Shown here: positions 55,842 to 63,608 of the stretch, in pieces
Layout: the number at the start of each line of letters is the position of its first letter
Numbering within the stretch: position 1 is the first letter of the stretch
NCBI RefSeq assembly: GCF_000615285.1
Contig: NZ_BALU01000008.1
Coordinates: forward strand, 1 to 64,000
Direction of reading: 5' to 3'
Length of the DNA: 64,000 bases
Origin: Lactobacillus kitasatonis DSM 16761 = JCM 1039
GTDB taxonomy: Bacteria > Bacillota > Bacilli > Lactobacillales > Lactobacillaceae
Notes under the pieces: model-generated
Databases searched by the model: none
Told to the model about the DNA's origin: nothing
The model's input: only the letters and a program-made list of their open reading frames with translations
Made by a program: the position numbers and the translations under genes

Positions 55842-56195
55842 ATGCTAATACAATATAAAAAAGATTACGAAAAGACGGCAATGGGATTACTCTCATATTT
55901 GCCAGACTTTAAAAATATCGAAAACTTAAAAGAAGAAATCAATTTAAACCAAAAAGACAATGATTTCATATTATTTTTATATCGCAATGATCAAAATAAT
56001 GTTGTTGGTGTATTAGGCACTCGAATGACAGATAAGTTTATTATTATTAGATACTTGTCGCTTGCCCCAGGTTTTCGTGAAATTAGTTATGAAAAAGATA
56101 TTTTCGCTGAATTAAAAAATGAATATCCAGATAAAAGGATAACGGCAGTACCTGAATATACTAATTTATTAAAGGCAGTTGAAGTAGATGGATAA
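55842..56195 (+). CDS. ribT: RibT-like GNAT family protein
   Basis: A 117-residue protein resembling RibT, the GNAT acetyltransferase associated with riboflavin operons in Bacillus. It shows YKKDYEKTAMGLLSYLPDFK at the start and IIIRYLSLAPGFRE, where the acetyl-CoA pocket would lie; the catalytic activity is unproven. AGGTGAAAGTT precedes the ATG at 55842. Here it stands in the xerD-scpA-scpB run without rib genes, and its end overlaps scpA by 8 bases. Its role in a riboflavin-importing organism is unclear. Confidence 0.78.
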   Translation: MLIQYKKDYEKTAMGLLSYLPDFKNIENLKEEINLNQKDNDFILFLYRNDQNNVVGVLGTRMTDKFIIIRYLSLAPGFREISYEKDIFAELKNEYPDKRITAVPEYTNLLKAVEVDG

Positions 56196-56928
56196 AAAAG
56201 ATTTAACAGTGGAATTGCCTAATTTTGAGGGTCCACTGGACTTGTTGCTGCACTTGATTCAATCACAAAAGATCGATATTTATGATATTCCGATTGCTCA
56301 AATTACTAGCCAATATCTTGAATATTTAGGACAAATGCAAAAGTTGAATTTGCAAATTGCGGGTGAATATTTCGTGATGTCTTCAACTTTGTTGCGAATA
56401 AAGTCCCAATATTTATTGCCACAAAATGATTTTGTTGATGAGATAGAACCTGAAGAAGATCCACGTGATGAACTGGTTCAACAACTGATTCAATATTCAG
56501 TTTTCAAAAAGATTTCAGCATATTTCAAAGAGCGCAATGAAGAAGTTCCAATTACTGTTTCTAAAGAGGCAAGTGTTTCCAAATCTGTTAAAGTTCAACC
56601 ACTGCCAAAAGGTCAGATTACTTCTGACGAATTAGCAACCACTTTTAGCATGGTTTTACGGCGCTTAAAAATGCGTAAGCCAAATACTGCTTCAATCCAA
56701 GCGGCTGAAACTCCAATTAATGATATGATTGATTTCTTGCATAAGCGATTAGAGCAAAAGAAAAAAGTTAGCTTTTTTAGTTGTGCAGACCGAATGCAAT
56801 CTATTTCTGATGTAATTGGACTTTTTTTGGCAATGCTCGAGTTAAGTAGAAAACATGAGATTTATATTATGCAAGCGCGTGAATTTGGCGATTTGAATTT
56901 AGAAAGAACGGATGTAAATGGCAAGTAA
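56188..56928 (+). CDS. scpA: Segregation and condensation protein A
   Basis: Kleisin that, with ScpB, bridges SMC dimers in chromosome condensation. The 246-residue protein starts LTVELPNFEGPLDLLLHLIQ and continues SQKIDIYDIPIAQITSQYLEY, typical ScpA; the C-terminal winged helix binds the other SMC head. Its start overlaps ribT and its end overlaps scpB by 11 bases, indicating tight translational coupling. Confidence 0.94.
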   Translation: MDKKDLTVELPNFEGPLDLLLHLIQSQKIDIYDIPIAQITSQYLEYLGQMQKLNLQIAGEYFVMSSTLLRIKSQYLLPQNDFVDEIEPEEDPRDELVQQLIQYSVFKKISAYFKERNEEVPITVSKEASVSKSVKVQPLPKGQITSDELATTFSMVLRRLKMRKPNTASIQAAETPINDMIDFLHKRLEQKKKVSFFSCADRMQSISDVIGLFLAMLELSRKHEIYIMQAREFGDLNLERTDVNGK

Positions 56929-57507
56929 GGAAGCAAATTTAGAGGCACTTCTATATGCGGCTGGAGATAGTGGAGTAGAAGAACAAAATTTAACTGCGCT
57001 TCTAGATGTAGATAGTGAAGAGCTAGGACAAATTGCAGACAAAGTGCGTCAAAGATTGGCCACAGATAAGGATTCTGGAATTCAGTTAATTCATGTTGCT
57101 CATATTTATAAATTAACTACTAGCCTCAAACGGCAGAAATAATTGAAAAGTATTTCCAAAAGGATTTAACCAAAAACTTAAGTCAATCTGCTTTGGAAAT
57201 TTTGGCTATTGTGGCATATCGTCAGCCTATCACCAGGGTTGAGATTGATGATATTCGTGGAGTTAACTCTTCCGGGGCATTACAGACGCTTGTTTGGCGT
57301 GGCTTAATTGAGACAAATGGGAAGAAAGAAGCACCAGGTCATCCTAAGCTTTATGTAACTACGGACTACTTTTTACAATACTTTAATTACCAAAGTTTAG
57401 CAGACCTTCCATTGATAGAAGATTTTGAGGATAGTGCGAATAACGAAGAAATAGATTTATTTGATCCAAAGAAAAAAGCAGATCAAGATACTCAGAAAGA
57501 AGGATAA
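56918..57507 (+). pseudogene. scpB: Segregation and condensation protein B, one-base frameshift near 57129
   Basis: Partner of ScpA in the SMC complex: two winged-helix domains. The N-terminal part reads EANLEALLYAAGDSGVEEQN and the second domain [38 protein letters not shown]. At CTCAAACGGCAG (57126-57130) an A run appears one short; CTCAAAACGGCAG gives [16 protein letters not shown] and a 196-residue protein of normal length. As written it stops at 57142. The complex is required for normal growth, so a sequence error is likely. Confidence 0.88.
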
Positions 57508-57509
57508 TA

Positions 57510-58226
57510 ATGGCTGAAAGACTGCAAAAAGTTATCGCGGAAGCAGGAATTGCATCAAGAAGAAAAGCAGAAAAAATGATTACTGCTGGTCGTGTTAAGG
57601 TGGATGGCAAAGTAGTAACCAAATTAGGTACTAAAGTCGAAACTTTCAGTAACATAACAGTGGATGATGAACCAATTGAAAGAGAAAGTTTGCACACTTA
57701 TCTTTTCTATAAGCCACGTGGTGTTGTTTCTACAGCCAGTGATGACAAGGATAGAAAAACGGTAGTAGATTACTTTGAAGATGTACCATATCGTTTATAT
57801 CCTGTAGGTCGTTTGGATTATGATACGTCTGGTCTGTTATTAATGACTAATGACGGCAAGCTAGCAAATTTGTTGATGCACCCAAGAAATGAAGTTTCAA
57901 AGGTTTATGTAGCTAAGATTAAGGGAATTTTGACGCCGGAAGAAATAAAAACTTTAACCCATGGTGTTAAATTAGATCGTTTCAAGGCTGCACCAGCTAA
58001 GGTTAAGATCCTTAAAACTGATAAACGCAAGGATACTCAAATTGTTCAATTAACTATTCACGAAGGTCATTACCACCAAGTAAAGAGAATGTTTAAGGCA
58101 GTTGGACATTTAGTTGAAAAGCTTTCACGAGAGAAGTATGCTTTCCTAACTTTGGATTCGCTTACTTCCGGTCAATACCGCGAATTATCGAAAAATGAAG
58201 TTGACAAATTAATGCGTTTGGATTAA
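57510..58226 (+). CDS. rluB: Pseudouridine synthase RluB
   Basis: Isomerises a uridine of 23S rRNA. The 238-residue protein has an N-terminal S4 domain (RLQKVIAEAGIASRRKAEKM) and the RsuA-type catalytic domain with GRLDYDTSGLLLMTNDG, the Asp being the nucleophile, then EGHYHQVKRMF. It begins 2 bases after scpB with AGAAGGATAAT upstream. It closes the conserved xerD-ribT-scpA-scpB-rluB run. Confidence 0.93.
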   Translation: MAERLQKVIAEAGIASRRKAEKMITAGRVKVDGKVVTKLGTKVETFSNITVDDEPIERESLHTYLFYKPRGVVSTASDDKDRKTVVDYFEDVPYRLYPVGRLDYDTSGLLLMTNDGKLANLLMHPRNEVSKVYVAKIKGILTPEEIKTLTHGVKLDRFKAAPAKVKILKTDKRKDTQIVQLTIHEGHYHQVKRMFKAVGHLVEKLSREKYAFLTLDSLTSGQYRELSKNEVDKLMRLD

Positions 58227-58254
58227 TTTAGAAGTGTAAATTGAATATCAAGGT

Positions 58255-58368
58255 TATTGTCTTCAGGGCAGGGTGAAAGTCCCGACCGGCGGTGAGAGTC
58301 CGCGACCCACTTTTGTGGCTGAATCTTTTATGATACCGATAGTTATAGTCTAGATGGAAGAAGACAGA
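58255..58368 (+). promoter_or_regulatory. FMN riboswitch (RFN element) upstream of ribU
   Basis: The classic RFN core is visible: TCTTCAGGGCAGGGTGAAA at the 5' side, TCCCGACCGGCGGTGAGAGT, GTCCGCGACCCAC, a variable hairpin, GATACCGATAGTTATAGTC and the closing TGGAAGAAGA. FMN binding favours the downstream terminator and shuts off the riboflavin importer. Confidence 0.96.
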
Positions 58369-58392
58369 TCATTAAAAACTTACTTTACTTTT

Positions 58393-58426
58393 AAGGGTCT
58401 GTTGCTGAAGCAATAGACCTTTTTCT
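58393..58426 (+). terminator. RFN-controlled terminator
   Basis: Stem AAGGGTCTGTTGC/GCAATAGACCTT (G-T pairs) with a TGAA loop, then TTTTTC, lying between the RFN aptamer and ribU. Confidence 0.85.
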
Positions 58427-58444
58427 TGGAAAGGAAAGTAAGTT

Positions 58445-59134
58445 ATGGATAGAGCTAGAACTAAATCTAACAGTTTAACCAATATTGTTGCGTATGCGTT
58501 AATCGGCTGTATTGCCTTTGTTGTCATGAAATTTGAATTTCCAATTATGCCAGGAATTGGCTTTTTGAAATTTGATTTCTCAGATGTCATTATTACTATT
58601 GGGATGTTTATTTTCGGAGCAGTTCCAGGAATCATTATTGCATTAATCAGAATGATCTTAAGTTTGATCTTTAGTGGTTTTGCGCTTCCAAGCATCGTTG
58701 GTGAAATTGCTGCATTTTTGGCATCTATGTCGTTTTCATTGCCATTTTATTTCTTTAGTAGAAATGTAACGCCTGACAATAGAAAAACGCTTAGAGAACG
58801 TCTGATGCCGGTTGTCGGATTAATCATTGGTGTTTTGGCCATGACTTGCATCTTGGCTTTAGCTAATGCCTTTATTTTAACTCCGGTTTATGCGGTTACT
58901 GCAGTACCTAACTTGCCAACAATTAACAGTTATGGTGCACTTTATCACTTTACAGAAAAGGTATATTTAGGTCAGTTGCTTCATTTGCCATCAATGAGCA
59001 CTTATATTTTTAGCATTATTGTTCCATTCAATTTATTAAAAGGTGTCATCAACAGCGTTGCAGTTTACTTGCTCTTTGAGGCAACAATTAAGACGATTAA
59101 GCCATTTGTCCGCAAAAGATTTAACTTGAATTAA
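58445..59134 (+). CDS. ribU: Riboflavin ECF transporter S component RibU
   Basis: A 229-residue membrane protein with about six hydrophobic helices that binds riboflavin in an ECF transporter. It reads LTNIVAYALIGCIAFVVMKF near the start and KFDFSDVIITIGMFIFGAVP, typical RibU. GGAAAGGAAAG precedes the ATG. Regulation by the FMN riboswitch directly supports the substrate. It needs an EcfA/A'/T module encoded elsewhere; the one at 3511-6045 is a candidate, though lactobacilli usually also have a housekeeping module. It suggests dependence on external riboflavin. Confidence 0.94.
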   Translation: MDRARTKSNSLTNIVAYALIGCIAFVVMKFEFPIMPGIGFLKFDFSDVIITIGMFIFGAVPGIIIALIRMILSLIFSGFALPSIVGEIAAFLASMSFSLPFYFFSRNVTPDNRKTLRERLMPVVGLIIGVLAMTCILALANAFILTPVYAVTAVPNLPTINSYGALYHFTEKVYLGQLLHLPSMSTYIFSIIVPFNLLKGVINSVAVYLLFEATIKTIKPFVRKRFNLN

Positions 59135-59140
59135 AAATAT

Positions 59141-59174
59141 TTCCATCAACCGTAAAAAGTTGATGGATTTTTTA
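59141..59174 (+). terminator. Terminator of ribU
   Basis: Stem TCCATCAAC/GTTGATGGA with an eight-base loop, then six T. Confidence 0.87.
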
Positions 59175-59234
59175 TATTCAAAGCTTCGTAAAATATGCTA
59201 GAATTAATCCGTTAAGTGAATGGAGGATTTATAT

Positions 59235-59699
59235 ATGGATAAAAAATCAACGGGTCCATACAAGCACTACGAGCGACCTACTGAGAAGCGAAGCGCAAAA
59301 GATCGCCGACCTAGCGGTTCTAGCCGCTGGATTGCAACAATTGTAATCCTAGCAGTGATTTTGATTGCACTTGTTCCAACAGTTTATCGCTTAGCTTCAA
59401 ATCATTCTTCTGAAAAAGCTACTGAAGTTCAAACAGTCAAAAAGACTTCTTCAAGTTCCAAGAGCAAGAGCTCTCAAGCTAAGAAAAAATCATCAGCTTC
59501 ATCAACTTCTTCAAAGAGTGACGATTCTGCCAAAACTAGCTCTAGTTCATCCGAAAAGACAACCTATGTGGTTAAAACCGGTGATACTTTAACTAGCATT
59601 GCGCAAAAACATGGACTCTCTGTTGATCAATTAGCCAAATTAAATAATCTTAAAGACACCTCAAATGTCAATATTGGCCAGACACTTAAGTTGAAATAA
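59235..59699 (+). CDS. Membrane-anchored LysM-domain protein
   Basis: A 154-residue protein: a basic cytoplasmic N-terminus (about 35 residues), one membrane helix (WIATIVILAVILIALVPTVY), a Ser/Lys-rich linker (residues ~65-105) and a C-terminal LysM domain (TYVVKTGDTLTSIAQKHGLS, then NVNIGQTLKL) that binds peptidoglycan. GGAGG precedes the ATG at 59235. It lies between ribU and cmk and is similar to SafA/YqkD-like proteins placed before cmk in other lactobacilli. It probably links the membrane with the cell wall. Confidence 0.87.
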   Translation: MDKKSTGPYKHYERPTEKRSAKDRRPSGSSRWIATIVILAVILIALVPTVYRLASNHSSEKATEVQTVKKTSSSSKSKSSQAKKKSSASSTSSKSDDSAKTSSSSSEKTTYVVKTGDTLTSIAQKHGLSVDQLAKLNNLKDTSNVNIGQTLKLK

Positions 59700-59705
59700 T
59701 CTTTC

Positions 59706-59750
59706 AGAAAGGATAAAAGAGGTCGACGGTAAGATCTCTTTTTTGTTGAA
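59706..59750 (+). promoter_or_regulatory. cmk: Distant ribosome site separated from the cmk start by a hairpin
   Basis: AGAAAGGA (59706-59713), an eight-base match to the anti-Shine-Dalgarno sequence, lies 37 bases before the cmk ATG, and no closer ribosome site exists. Between them a perfect 10-bp hairpin (AAAAGAGGTC/GATCTCTTTT, 59715-59742) followed by TT resembles a terminator. If the hairpin is looped out, the effective spacing becomes 9 bases, the optimum. Confidence 0.6.
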
Positions 59751-60425
59751 ATGCAAGTAGCAGTAGATGGTCCTGCATCAGCAGGAAAGAGCACGGTTGC
59801 GAAAATCATCGCAAAGAAATTGTCGTTTGTATATATTGATACGGGTGCAATGTACCGTGCATGTACAGTTATTGCCCGCAATCACGATTTGGATTACGGG
59901 GATGAAGCGGGAATCTTAAAGGCTATCAATGAAGATGGCATCGAATTAAGATCCGAAAATGGTGAACAAAAAGTTTATGTAGCTGGAAAGGATGTTTCTA
60001 AAGAAATTAGAACTCCTGAAATTTCAGCTAATGTGTCACAAGTATCTGCTTTGCCTAAAATTCGTGAAAAGATGGTAAGTTTGCAACGTCAAATGGCAGG
60101 CAAAACCAATGTCATTATGGACGGACGTGATATTGGTACTACAGTATTGCCAAATGCTGAAGTAAAGATCTTTTTGGTAGCTTCTGCTAGATCACGTGCT
60201 GAACGCCGTCTTTTAGATCTTAAGGAACGCGGAATAGAATCTAATCAAACTGTTGATGAAATTGAAAAAGATATCGCAGCAAGAGATTATAAAGATTCAC
60301 ACCGTAAAATTTCGCCACTTAAAAAGGCAGATGATGCAATTGAAATTGACACTACAAATATGTCAATTGACCAGGTTGTAGAGGCAATTTTAGCTCAAAT
60401 CGAAAAAAGTCAAAAAAATTTTTAA
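59751..60425 (+). CDS. cmk: Cytidylate kinase
   Basis: Phosphorylates CMP and dCMP. The 224-residue protein starts QVAVDGPASAGKSTVAKIIA with the P-loop at residues 7-14, followed by FVYIDTGAMYRA, MDGRDIGTTVLPNAEVKIFL and SARSRAERRLLDL, all characteristic of Cmk. The ATG at 59751 is fixed by the family N-terminus; it lacks a nearby ribosome site (see the hairpin entry). rpsA follows, the classic cmk-rpsA-der arrangement. Confidence 0.95.
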   Translation: MQVAVDGPASAGKSTVAKIIAKKLSFVYIDTGAMYRACTVIARNHDLDYGDEAGILKAINEDGIELRSENGEQKVYVAGKDVSKEIRTPEISANVSQVSALPKIREKMVSLQRQMAGKTNVIMDGRDIGTTVLPNAEVKIFLVASARSRAERRLLDLKERGIESNQTVDEIEKDIAARDYKDSHRKISPLKKADDAIEIDTTNMSIDQVVEAILAQIEKSQKNF

Positions 60426-60495
60426 AAAACAGCACAAAATAGTAGAAAAATATCTAACTTTCATTTAAAATGGGACATGATATTGGGAGGTACAT

Positions 60496-61707
60496 ATGTC
60501 AGAAAACAGTAATCAATTTTTAGACGCATTAAAGCAAATGCAAGGAGTTGAGGTCGGAGATATTGTCGATGTCGAAGTATTAGACATTGAAGACGGCCAA
60601 ATCGATGTTGGCGTTGAAAACGCTGGTGTTGAAGGTGTTATTACTCGTCGTGAATACACTTCAGATCGTAACGCAGACTTACGTGATTTAGTTAAGCCTG
60701 GCGACAAGTTCAAGGCCTTAGTATTAAGAAGAGCCGGTGGCGACAAGGAAAATGGTGAATTCTTCTTCTCAGTTACCCGCTTAAAGGAAAGAGAAGCATA
60801 CGACAAGTTACAAAAGGACTTTGAAGAAGGCAAAGCTATCGAAGGTACTGTGACTTCATCAGTACGTGGTGGTTTGCTTGTTGATGTTGGTACTCGTGGT
60901 TTCTTGCCAGCTTCATTAATTTCAAACCGTTACGTTTCAGATCTTAAGCCATACATTGGTAAGACTATGAAGCTTAAGATTACTGAAATTGATCCAAACA
61001 AGAACCGTTTGATCCTTTCACACAAGGACTTAGTTGAAGAAGAACGTGAAGAAGCATTTGACAAGGTTGCATCACAATTAGTTGTTGGCGACGTTATCGA
61101 AGGTAAGGTGTCACGTTTGACTAACTTCGGTTCATTCATCGATGTTGGTGGTGTTGACGGTTTAGTTCACATTTCAGAAATTTCTTACAAGCACGTTGAC
61201 AAGCCAAGTGATGTTTTGAAGGCTGGTCAAGATGTTAAGGTTAAGGTCATTGGTATTGACAATGACAGACATCGTATTTCCCTGTCTATTAAGCAAACTG
61301 AACCTTCTCCATTTGAACAAGCTACTGCTAACTTACATGAAGGCGATGTTTTTGAAGGTGAAGTTAAGTCATTAACTAACTTTGGTGCATTTGTTGAAGT
61401 TGCTGACGGTATCCAAGGTTTGGTACACGTTTCAGAAATCTCAAACAAGCACGTTGACAAGCCAAGCGATGTTTTAAAGGTTGGCCAAGCTGTTAAGGTT
61501 AAGGTTTTGAACATTGACCCAAGTGACAGAAGAATTTCACTTTCAATCAAGGCTGCTGACTCAAATGCTTCTTCATCAGACAGCAACAGTTCTCGTCCAC
61601 GTCGTTCACGTAACGAAAACTCAGTTAACAAGAAGTACATGAGTGACAATGACAACGGCTTTGCATTAGGTGACATCATTGGTGACCAATTAAAGGACCG
61701 TAAGTAG
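60496..61707 (+). CDS. rpsA: 30S ribosomal protein S1 (four S1 domains)
   Basis: RNA-binding ribosomal protein S1 homologue, 403 residues, with four S1 repeats (starting near residues 17, 105, 190 and 275). The last two are nearly identical around LVHISEISYKHVDKPSDVLK and LVHVSEISNKHVDKPSDVLK. Firmicutes S1 lacks some of the six repeats of E. coli S1. GGGAGGTACAT precedes the ATG. Strong codon bias suggests high expression. A Ser/Arg-rich tail (DSNASSSDSNSSRPRRSRN) follows the last domain. Confidence 0.93.
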   Translation: MSENSNQFLDALKQMQGVEVGDIVDVEVLDIEDGQIDVGVENAGVEGVITRREYTSDRNADLRDLVKPGDKFKALVLRRAGGDKENGEFFFSVTRLKEREAYDKLQKDFEEGKAIEGTVTSSVRGGLLVDVGTRGFLPASLISNRYVSDLKPYIGKTMKLKITEIDPNKNRLILSHKDLVEEEREEAFDKVASQLVVGDVIEGKVSRLTNFGSFIDVGGVDGLVHISEISYKHVDKPSDVLKAGQDVKVKVIGIDNDRHRISLSIKQTEPSPFEQATANLHEGDVFEGEVKSLTNFGAFVEVADGIQGLVHVSEISNKHVDKPSDVLKVGQAVKVKVLNIDPSDRRISLSIKAADSNASSSDSNSSRPRRSRNENSVNKKYMSDNDNGFALGDIIGDQLKDRK

Positions 61708-61716
61708 TCATTTGTA

Positions 61717-61746
61717 TAAAAAAGCCGACAGATGTCGGCTTTTTTA
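61717..61746 (+). terminator. Terminator of rpsA
   Basis: AAAAGCCGAC/GTCGGCTTTT stem with an AGAT loop, then T run. Confidence 0.9.
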
Positions 61747-61773
61747 TTTTCTAATTTGTAAAGGAGGGTGAAA

Positions 61774-63081
61774 ATGGTTTTACCAGTTGTAGCGATTGTT
61801 GGTCGACCAAATGTCGGCAAATCAACGCTCTTTAACCGTATAATTAATCAGCGCTTAGCAATTGTTGAAGATAAGCCTGGTGTAACTCGCGATAGAAATT
61901 ACGCTCAAGCCGAATGGATGGGCCATAAATTCGATTTAATCGATACAGGGGGTATTACCTGGGAAGGCGGTAAAATCGAAGAAGAGATCCGTGCACAAGC
62001 TGAAATCGCTATTGAAGAAGCAGACGTTATTGTCATGCTTACTAGTGTAGTAAACCATATGACAGACCTTGATGAACGTGTTGCTCATCTGCTTTATCGT
62101 ACTAAAAAGCCTGTTATTTTGGCTGTAAACAAAGCTGATAACCCTGAGCAAAGAAATGATATTTATGATTTCTATAGTTTAGGTTTAGGCGATCCAATTC
62201 CTGTTTCAAGTAGTCATGGTACTGGTATCGGTGACTTGCTTGATGCAATTGTAGATAAATTCCCTGAAGATAAGGATACTCAAGCAGAAGATGTTATTTC
62301 ATTCAGCGTGATCGGTCGACCAAATGTAGGTAAATCTTCTATTGTTAACAAGTTGCTTGGTGAAGATCGAGTAATCGTTGCCAATGAAGAAGGTACAACC
62401 AGAGATGCAGTTGATACGCCTTTTACTAAAGATGGCGTAAAGTTCAAGGTGGTTGATACTGCCGGAATTAGAAGACGTGGTAAGGTTTACGAAAAGACCG
62501 AAAAGTATTCTGTATTACGTGCTATGAGCGCTATTGAACGCTCAGACGTGGTTTTATTAGTTCTTGATGCAAGTACAGGCATTAGAGAACAAGACAAGCA
62601 CGTGGCCGGATATGCCCATGAAGCAGGTCGTGGAATTATCATCGTTGTTAACAAATGGGACTTGCCTAAGAAGAATAGTACAAGTGCAAAAGAATTTGAA
62701 CGTGAGATTAGACAAGAATTCCAGTATTTGGATTATGCTCCAATTTTGTTTGTTTCTGCTAAAACTGGACAACGCCTTGACCAAATTCCCTCAATGGTTA
62801 AGGAAGTTTACGATAACCAAAACCAACGTATTCAATCAAGCGTCTTAAACGATTTATTGCTTGAGGCAAGTAAGCTGGTTCCTACACCAATGGTCAAAGG
62901 AAAGAGACTTCGCGTTTACTACATGACGCAAGTAAGTACTAATCCTCCAACATTTGTGGTCTTCGTAAATGATCCAGAATTAATGCACTTTTCATATGAA
63001 CGTTTCTTGATAAATCAATTGCGTCAAAACTTTGATTTTACAGGAACACCGATAAAAATTATTCCTAGAAAGAGAAAGTAA
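61774..63081 (+). CDS. der: Ribosome biogenesis GTPase Der/EngA
   Basis: Essential GTPase for 50S subunit maturation. The 435-residue protein has two G domains: [15 protein letters not shown] with DKPGVTRDR and DTGGI (first), and [17 protein letters not shown] with [19 protein letters not shown] and NKWDL (second), plus a C-terminal KH-like domain. AAAGGAGGGTG precedes the ATG at 61774; an in-frame GTG six bases earlier overlaps the ribosome site. hup follows as in many Firmicutes. Confidence 0.96.
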   Translation: MVLPVVAIVGRPNVGKSTLFNRIINQRLAIVEDKPGVTRDRNYAQAEWMGHKFDLIDTGGITWEGGKIEEEIRAQAEIAIEEADVIVMLTSVVNHMTDLDERVAHLLYRTKKPVILAVNKADNPEQRNDIYDFYSLGLGDPIPVSSSHGTGIGDLLDAIVDKFPEDKDTQAEDVISFSVIGRPNVGKSSIVNKLLGEDRVIVANEEGTTRDAVDTPFTKDGVKFKVVDTAGIRRRGKVYEKTEKYSVLRAMSAIERSDVVLLVLDASTGIREQDKHVAGYAHEAGRGIIIVVNKWDLPKKNSTSAKEFEREIRQEFQYLDYAPILFVSAKTGQRLDQIPSMVKEVYDNQNQRIQSSVLNDLLLEASKLVPTPMVKGKRLRVYYMTQVSTNPPTFVVFVNDPELMHFSYERFLINQLRQNFDFTGTPIKIIPRKRK

Positions 63082-63243
63082 CAAAAAAGTTGCCAAATTT
63101 GTTAAAAAACCTTGTTGTAATAAGGGTTTTGTGATATTTTGGTTTCTAGGAAACAATGATTAGTCGTGATCATTATTCCTTGTTTTTTAAAAACAAAGAA
63201 CAAACTTTGGACTTCGGGTTCAAATTCAGGAGGTGAATTATTT

Positions 63244-63519
63244 ATGGCAAATAAAGCTGAATTAGTTTCTGAAGTTGCTTCAAAGACTAAATTGACTAAG
63301 AAGGAAGTTGCTGCTGCTGTTGATGCTATCTTTGGCTCAATCCAAGACAACCTTGCTAAGGGTGAAAAGGTACAATTGATCGGTTTTGGTACTTTTGAAG
63401 TACGTCACCGTGCAGCACGTAAGGGTCGTAACCCACAAACTGGTGATGAAATCGAAATCCCAGCAAGTGAAGTTCCTGCATTTAAGCCAGGTAAGGCTCT
63501 TAAGGAAGCTGTTAAGTAG
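63244..63519 (+). CDS. hup: DNA-binding protein HU
   Basis: Histone-like nucleoid protein of 91 residues. [20 protein letters not shown] opens the helical dimer domain, and [21 protein letters not shown] forms the DNA-binding beta arm, followed by [19 protein letters not shown] precedes the ATG at 63244; upstream in-frame codons back to 63166 belong to the leader. That leader (about 63130-63240) contains inverted repeats such as AATGAT/ATCATT and may influence mRNA stability. It ends at a strong terminator. Confidence 0.97.
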   Translation: MANKAELVSEVASKTKLTKKEVAAAVDAIFGSIQDNLAKGEKVQLIGFGTFEVRHRAARKGRNPQTGDEIEIPASEVPAFKPGKALKEAVK

Positions 63520-63541
63520 TCAATTACTTAAACACTCTAAT

Positions 63542-63576
63542 AAAAAGACGTTGGATTTTGTCCCAGCGTCTTTTTT
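63542..63576 (+). terminator. Terminator of hup
   Basis: AAAAAGACGTTGG/CCAGCGTCTTTTT stem (one G-T) with an eight-base loop, then T run. Confidence 0.9.
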
Positions 63577-63608
63577 AGTACAATAATAGTCTGATTGGAG
63601 GCAAAATA

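Noticed and set aside
63105-63131. Terminator between der and hup
   Set aside because: The AAAACCTT/AAGGGTTTT stem has a mismatch or bulge and the T run is short, so I did not list it as a feature.
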